Shown one piece after another: positions 59,407 through 64,000 of a stretch of DNA of 64,000 bases. The notes beneath the pieces are model-generated. The model made no database searches. It saw only the letters and a program-made list of their open reading frames with translations, and was not told the DNA's origin. The stretch comes from Singulisphaera sp. GP187 (lineage in GTDB: Bacteria; Planctomycetota; Phycisphaerae; Phycisphaerales; SM1A02): positions 1 through 64,000 of the forward strand of contig CAMBOV010000015.1 in NCBI GenBank assembly GCA_945869475.1, read 5' to 3'. The position numbers and the translations under genes were made by a program. Each line of letters starts with the position of its first letter. The stretch's first letter is position 1.

Positions 59407-60972
59407 ATGACTCACTCGCTGGTCGTTCTCGACGGAACTGCGCTTTCGATCGACTCACTCTGCGCTGTCGCGCGCCGTGGTGCGAGTGTGGCACTCGGCT
59501 CCGACGCGCGCCAACGCGTCACGGCCGCGCGCGCGGGAATGCTCGCACGTGCCGCGAGTGGCGAACCGCTCTACGGAATCAACACTGGATTTGGCAGCTT
59601 TTCGCACGTGCGTCTTCCCGCGGCGCAACTTGCGCACTTGCAGACGAACATCATTCGATCGCACGCGTGCGGGGTGGGCGACGCGCTCGATGTCGCTTCA
59701 GTGCGCGCGATGATGGTTGTGCTCGCGGCGAGTCTCGCGCGGGCGCACTCGGGAGTTCGCGCGGAGGTTCTCGATTCGCTCATCGCACATCTCAATGGCG
59801 GTCTCACCCCCGTCGTGCCATCGCGCGGATCGGTCGGAGCATCTGGAGATCTCGCTCCTCTCGCACACATCGCGCAGGGTCTGATGGGCGAGGGAATGAT
59901 GCACGTCAATAAAGCAGGCCTCGCCGGGGCAATGGTCGAGGCCGCCGTTGCACAGAGGTCGGTCGCAATCGCCCCGCTCGTCCTCGCCGAAAAAGAGGGG
60001 CTCGCGCTCATCAACGGTACGCACATGATGACCGCGCTGGGCGCACTCGCGGTGCACGATGTCAACAACCTCGTGCACGCCGCACTCGCCGCGACGGCGA
60101 TGGCACTCGATGGATGCCGCGCCGCGACCAGCGTGCTCGACCCGCGCATTCACGCTGCGCGGATGCAACCCGGACAAGAACGGGTCGCCGCGATTCTCGC
60201 CACGCTGCTTGCGGATTCGCAAATCGGTCCTGCACATGCGGTGAATGACCCCCGCGTGCAAGACCCCTATGCACTGCGCGCCTCACCACAAGTCCTCGGC
60301 GCCGTTCTCGATGCCGTCGCTTTTGCGCGACACACGATCGTGCGCGAACTCGGCGCGGTCACAGACAATCCGCTGGTCTTTCGGGCAGGCCGCGGCGCCG
60401 AAGACCGCTTCGATGTGCTCTCGGGAGCGAACTTTCACGGCATGCCCCTTGCGATCGCGCTCGACGTGCTCAAGATCGCCCTCTGTCACCTTGCTGGCAT
60501 CTCCGAACGCCGCACCTACTGGGCGCTCTCAGGTCACGACCGCGAGAACCTGCTTCCGCCACATCTTTCTGCACAGCCCGGCATCAACAGTGGACTCATG
60601 ATCGTGCAGTATGCCGCCGCAGCATGTTGCAACGAGTTGCGCACACTTGCCTATCCGTCGAGCGTCGGCAACATTTCGACCTGCGCGGGCATCGAGGATT
60701 ACAACAGCATGGGAGCGACGAGTGCGCTTCACGCGCGCGATGCGATTCGTCTCGCGCGCGATGTCGTCGCCTGCGAGCTGCTCGTGATGGCGCAAGCGAT
60801 CGATCATCAACGACCGCTGCGAAGCGGCGTAGGTGTCGAGCATGCCCACCACGGTGTGCGATCGGTTGTCAAGACGCTCACCGACGACCGCTCTCTCGCA
60901 CCTGATATCGCAGCGATTTCAGAGCTGATCGGCAGCGGAGCGCTCGTGATTCCAGGCGTCGAGCTTGCCTAG
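59407..60972 (+). CDS. hutH: Histidine ammonia-lyase
   Basis: A 521-residue lyase converting L-histidine to urocanate and NH3. The MIO cofactor triad Ala-Ser-Gly is in GSVGASGDLAPLAH, the N-terminal YGINTGFGSFSHV loop carries the catalytic Tyr, and the QPGINSGLMIVQYAAAA helix is present. HAL also includes SSVGNISTCAGIEDYNSMG; the usual family sequence has SVD rather than CAG there, but phenylalanine or tyrosine lyases do not fit the hutU neighbour. GTG 59401 is an alternative start. hutU follows after 9 nt. Confidence 0.92.
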   Translation: MTHSLVVLDGTALSIDSLCAVARRGASVALGSDARQRVTAARAGMLARAASGEPLYGINTGFGSFSHVRLPAAQLAHLQTNIIRSHACGVGDALDVASVRAMMVVLAASLARAHSGVRAEVLDSLIAHLNGGLTPVVPSRGSVGASGDLAPLAHIAQGLMGEGMMHVNKAGLAGAMVEAAVAQRSVAIAPLVLAEKEGLALINGTHMMTALGALAVHDVNNLVHAALAATAMALDGCRAATSVLDPRIHAARMQPGQERVAAILATLLADSQIGPAHAVNDPRVQDPYALRASPQVLGAVLDAVAFARHTIVRELGAVTDNPLVFRAGRGAEDRFDVLSGANFHGMPLAIALDVLKIALCHLAGISERRTYWALSGHDRENLLPPHLSAQPGINSGLMIVQYAAAACCNELRTLAYPSSVGNISTCAGIEDYNSMGATSALHARDAIRLARDVVACELLVMAQAIDHQRPLRSGVGVEHAHHGVRSVVKTLTDDRSLAPDIAAISELIGSGALVIPGVELA

Positions 60973-60975
60973 ACT
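60970..60975 (+). promoter_or_regulatory. TAGACT, putative -10 before hutU
   Basis: TAGACT begins with the hutH stop codon and ends 6 nt before the hutU ATG. It could allow separate leaderless transcription of hutU, or be a chance match inside the operon. Confidence 0.3.
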
Positions 60976-60981
60976 GCAGCG

Positions 60982-62658
60982 ATGACACAGACTCCAACGC
61001 AAACTTCTGCGCGCGTCGTTCGTGCTCCACGCGGCACGCAGATGGTGTGCAAGACGTGGGCAGCCGAAGCGGCGATGCGCATGTTGATGAACAATCTTGA
61101 TCCTGAAGTCGCCGAACGACCCGACGATCTCGTTGTCTATGGCGGACGCGGACAGGCCGCTCGTTCGTGGGAGGCCTACGACGCGATCATCGCAAGTCTG
61201 AAATCGCTCGGCACCGATGAGACTCTGCTCGTTCAAAGCGGCAAGCCCGTTGGCATCGTGCGCACCCACGCTGACGCTCCGCGCGTACTCATCGCAAATT
61301 CGAATCTCGTTCCACACTGGGCAACGCAGTCGCACTTCGACGACCTCGCCGCGCGCGGACTCATCATGTATGGACAGATGACCGCCGGCAGTTGGATCTA
61401 CATCGGCACGCAGGGGATCCTGCAAGGCACCTTCGAAACGTACGCCGAGTGTGCGCGGCAATACTTCAATGGATCGCTGCGCGCGACGCTCAACGTGACG
61501 GCGGGATGCGGCGGAATGGGTGGAGCGCAACCTCTTGCGATCACGATGAACGACGGAACCTGTTTGATTGCGGACGCCTGTCGCGAGCGACTCAAGAAGC
61601 GTGTGCACGATCGGTATCTCGATGAGTTTCACGATGATCTCGACGTCGCGATCACCCGCGCGGTCGACTGCACTCGCCGCGGCGAGGCGCTGAGTATCGG
61701 CGTCTTGGCGACTGCCGTCGAACTTCTCACGCGACTTCGCGCGCGTGGAATTCGCCCCGACACACTCACCGATCAGACGAGCGCGCACGACGTGCTCAAC
61801 GGTTACTACCCCTGCGGACTCTCGCGCGAGGCGGCCGACGAGCTGCGCGCGAGCGATCCCGTGAGATACACGAAGCTCGCGAGTGCGTCGATCGAACGAC
61901 ACGTGCGATTGATGGTTGAATTCATGCGCGACGGAACAAAGGTCTTCGATTACGGCAACAACATTCGTCAGCGCGCGCTCGATCACGGCTTCGCTGAAGC
62001 CTTTGCCTTTCCAGGATTCGTCCCCGCATTCATTCGTCCGCAATTCTGCGTCGGACGCGGTCCATTTCGATGGGCAGCACTCTCGGGCGACCCGCAGGAC
62101 ATTCGCGCGACCGATGAGGCGATTCTCGAACTCTTTCCTGAGGATGCCTCACTGCACAAGTGGATTCGCACCGCACAGAAGCGCGTCGCATTTCAAGGAC
62201 TCCCAGCGCGCATCTGTTGGCTTGGACTCGGTCAACGCGACCGCGCGGGCGTGCGGTTCAATGAGATGGTTGCGCGCGGCGAGGTGAAGGCGCCCATCGT
62301 GATTGGTCGTGATCATCTCGACTGCGGATCGGTCGCGAGCCCCAATCGAGAAACGGAAGGCATGCTCGATGGCACCGACGCAATCAGCGACTGGGCTCTG
62401 TTGAATTTCGCGGTGAATATTGCAAGCGGCGCCTCGTGGGTCAGTTTTCATCATGGCGGCGGAGTCGGCATCGGATTCAGCCAACACGCTGGACAAGTCA
62501 TCGTCGCCGACGGCACACCTGAAGCAGCCGCGCGGCTCACACGGGTGCTCACGAATGATCCGATGATGGGCGTCATTCGCCACGCCGACGCGGGATACCC
62601 GCAAGCTCAGGCATGCGCCGATGCACTCGCGGTACCGATCCCAATGCGAACGTGGTGA
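60982..62658 (+). CDS. hutU: Urocanate hydratase
   Basis: A 558-residue enzyme that uses tightly bound NAD+ to hydrate urocanate to imidazolonepropionate, step two of histidine degradation. Motifs: [60 protein letters not shown] and the C-terminal [19 protein letters not shown]. Length is typical. It is probably cotranscribed with hutH. hutI and hutG or hutF are not in the window, so the rest of the pathway must lie elsewhere. Confidence 0.96.
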   Translation: MTQTPTQTSARVVRAPRGTQMVCKTWAAEAAMRMLMNNLDPEVAERPDDLVVYGGRGQAARSWEAYDAIIASLKSLGTDETLLVQSGKPVGIVRTHADAPRVLIANSNLVPHWATQSHFDDLAARGLIMYGQMTAGSWIYIGTQGILQGTFETYAECARQYFNGSLRATLNVTAGCGGMGGAQPLAITMNDGTCLIADACRERLKKRVHDRYLDEFHDDLDVAITRAVDCTRRGEALSIGVLATAVELLTRLRARGIRPDTLTDQTSAHDVLNGYYPCGLSREAADELRASDPVRYTKLASASIERHVRLMVEFMRDGTKVFDYGNNIRQRALDHGFAEAFAFPGFVPAFIRPQFCVGRGPFRWAALSGDPQDIRATDEAILELFPEDASLHKWIRTAQKRVAFQGLPARICWLGLGQRDRAGVRFNEMVARGEVKAPIVIGRDHLDCGSVASPNRETEGMLDGTDAISDWALLNFAVNIASGASWVSFHHGGGVGIGFSQHAGQVIVADGTPEAAARLTRVLTNDPMMGVIRHADAGYPQAQACADALAVPIPMRTW

Positions 62659-62685
62659 TCGCCAGCTCGCGCACGAACACACAAC

Positions 62686-63651
62686 TCACGCGCTCGTCGC
62701 GCGGCGAAGGCGATCGATGATCGCACTCCACACGCCCGTGCGCTGAGAAGGCAATTCAATCACGATGCGCTCGCATCCCGCTGCGTCTGCCCGGCGAAGC
62801 GTCTCGTAGAGGTGCGCTGCATAGCCATCGGCGTCGCTTGGCATCTCGAGTCGAATGTGCCCTTCACCAACCTGCGTGCCCGCGAGACAGACAACCGCGG
62901 CTGGTGAGCCCGTTGCGAGCACCGACGCGAGTTGCTCGCGCGACACAAGAATCGAAGGCACACTCGGCGCATAGTGGCGAACGGCACTGCCCGGACTCGC
63001 CGTTTGCTCGCTTGGCATATCGACTTCAATCGGTCCAAGAAGCGCAGAGAGTTGTTCGATCGTCACGACTCCGAGTCGGCGTACGACTGGTTTCGATTCG
63101 GTGAGATCGACCACAGTCGATTCGATTCCGAGCATGCACGGACCGCCATCGAGCACCATCAAATCCGTGTGCTCGCGGTAATCGCTCGCGACATGTTGCG
63201 CGGTGGTAGGCGAGACTCCGCCACTTCGATTTGCACTCGGCGCGCTGATCGGTCCTCCAAATGCATAGAGCAGACTGCGCGCGAGTGGATGACCTGGACT
63301 TCGCACTGCGATCGTCTCGCGACCACCCGCCGCAGTTCGTGGAACAGCTGGATTTCTTGGCAGAATCAAGGTGAGCGGTCCAGGCCAACAGGCGCTGACA
63401 AGCTTCATCGAGCGGCGGGACCATCCCGTTGAAACGCGCTTCGCGGTGGGCAGATCGATCACATGAGCGATGAGCGGATTGGTCGACGGTCGCTGCTTCA
63501 ACTCGTAAATCTTGGCGATCGCTGACTCGTTGAAGGTGTCGGCACCGAGTCCGTAGACCGTCTCAGTCGCGAATGCGACGACCGTGCCGCGCAAGAGTGC
63601 TGCCGCAGCGAGGTCGATGTTGTCATCTGTATATGGAAGAACTGCCGCCAC
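62686..63651 (-). CDS. L-threonylcarbamoyladenylate synthase (Sua5 type)
   Basis: A 321-residue YrdC/Sua5 protein that makes threonylcarbamoyl-AMP for the t6A37 tRNA modification. The YrdC domain (about 1-205) has GTVVAFATETVYGLGADTF, KIYELKQRPSTNPL, WPGPLTLILP and SAPSANRSGGVSPT. The C-terminal Sua5 domain (about 225-321) follows a linker with SPGSAVRHYAP. The start is a GTG 2 nt after the stop of the TolC-family gene, so it is cotranscribed with it. Confidence 0.93.
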   Translation of the reverse strand: MAAVLPYTDDNIDLAAAALLRGTVVAFATETVYGLGADTFNESAIAKIYELKQRPSTNPLIAHVIDLPTAKRVSTGWSRRSMKLVSACWPGPLTLILPRNPAVPRTAAGGRETIAVRSPGHPLARSLLYAFGGPISAPSANRSGGVSPTTAQHVASDYREHTDLMVLDGGPCMLGIESTVVDLTESKPVVRRLGVVTIEQLSALLGPIEVDMPSEQTASPGSAVRHYAPSVPSILVSREQLASVLATGSPAAVVCLAGTQVGEGHIRLEMPSDADGYAAHLYETLRRADAAGCERIVIELPSQRTGVWSAIIDRLRRATSA

Positions 63652-63653
63652 GA

Positions 63654-64000
63654 TCAGGGAGTTCCTTCGACGACCTCGAGATCGATGTGGTTCATCGTCA
63701 ATCCCGTGCCCATCGCGGTGTAGAGGCGAGCCATCGAGGTGTTGTAGTTGACCATCGCCTCGACGTGCGAGAGATAGGCGACCGCGAGGCGATCCTGTGC
63801 CTGAAACTTTGTCTGGAGAAACTCAGGCGTGAGCGCCGCGAGCGTCTGCTCGAGCACGGTCAACGAACGCAAACTCTCGGCCGCTGCGAGCCGACTCGCG
63901 CGCGACTGCTCGATCAACTGATAGTTCGTCGTCACGGCTCGCAGCGAACTCTTCACCGCAAAGACGGCGTTCTCGATCGCACTCTGATAGCCGATCACTG
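63654..64000 (-). CDS. TolC-family outer-membrane protein, C-terminal part (runs off the window)
   Basis: The last 115 or so residues of a coding region that continues beyond 64000. The helical pattern fits the C-terminal repeat of TolC/OEP proteins: YQSAIENAVFAVKSSLRAVT, a long helix rich in Ala and Leu, and AVAYLSHVEAMVNYNTSMAR just before the end. Such proteins form the outer-membrane duct of efflux or type I secretion systems. The gene's start and partners lie outside the window. Confidence 0.8.
   Translation of the reverse strand, partial: VIGYQSAIENAVFAVKSSLRAVTTNYQLIEQSRASRLAAAESLRSLTVLEQTLAALTPEFLQTKFQAQDRLAVAYLSHVEAMVNYNTSMARLYTAMGTGLTMNHIDLEVVEGTP

Noticed and set aside
1-64000. 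CRISPR arrays, insertion sequences, integrases or prophage
   Set aside because: No regularly spaced repeats, transposase or integrase motifs, or target-site duplications were seen; the short tandem repeats all lie inside genes.

Overview
The window looks like GC-rich chromosomal DNA from a planctomycete, most likely of the Phycisphaerae/Phycisphaerales. The clues are a secreted protein with a paired dockerin-like EF-hand of the DLAALLSAWG type, a 23S rRNA gene that starts at its own promoter with no 16S gene next to it, Gly-rich linkers on membrane proteins, and the overall gene style. The taxonomic call is an inference from these features, not a database result.

Layout. 1-1293 is the 5' part of a 23S rRNA (minus strand), preceded by a promoter and a boxA-like element. 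1715-7402 (minus) holds three membrane proteins headed by a PilM-PilN-like fusion. 7507-17542 (mostly plus) carries an S1-domain protein, an M20 dipeptidase, a large membrane protein with an ABC ATPase, NAD kinase and seryl-tRNA synthetase. 17552-31160 is dominated by a reductive pyrimidine-degradation cluster: dihydropyrimidine dehydrogenase (PreT/PreA), dihydropyrimidinase, an M20-type carbamoyl-beta-alanine amidohydrolase, an AGXT2-like beta-alanine aminotransferase, a CoA-acylating semialdehyde dehydrogenase and an NCS1 permease. On paper it takes uracil to acetyl-CoA; an aldo/keto reductase and a FAD oxidoreductase lie inside it on the other strand. CutC and an ECF sigma/anti-sigma pair follow.

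33421-36706 is the most unusual region: a tightly overlapping four-gene operon in which a Rad50/SbcC-type ATPase appears to be split. One gene encodes the N-terminal half (Walker A, coiled coil, CxxC hook), then come an Mre11/SbcD-like nuclease, a small coiled-coil protein, and the C-terminal half (signature, Walker B, H-loop). I do not recall a description of this arrangement, but could not search for one.

36863-45367 contains an AIM24-family protein, a molybdenum cofactor set (mobA, mogA/moaB, moaC, moeA and, divergently, moaD-moaE, without moaA), the dockerin-bearing secreted protein, HutD and an MFS transporter. 45434-49598 is a translation-related stretch (tRNA-Asn, bL31, RF1, EF-P) plus a DUF1573 protein and a likely new small RNA just upstream of efp. 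50615-64000 carries glyA, an O6-alkylguanine-DNA methyltransferase, UDP-glucose dehydrogenase, an HU protein with a histone-like tail, murQ, a DPP-IV-type peptidase, a PfkB kinase, hutH-hutU, a Sua5-type enzyme and the end of a TolC-family gene.

Two genome-style signals recur. Many genes within operons overlap by exactly 4 nt (ATGA or GTGA). Many genes that open a transcription unit have a TANNNT hexamer ending 6-8 nt before the start codon and no Shine-Dalgarno sequence, which suggests leaderless mRNAs.
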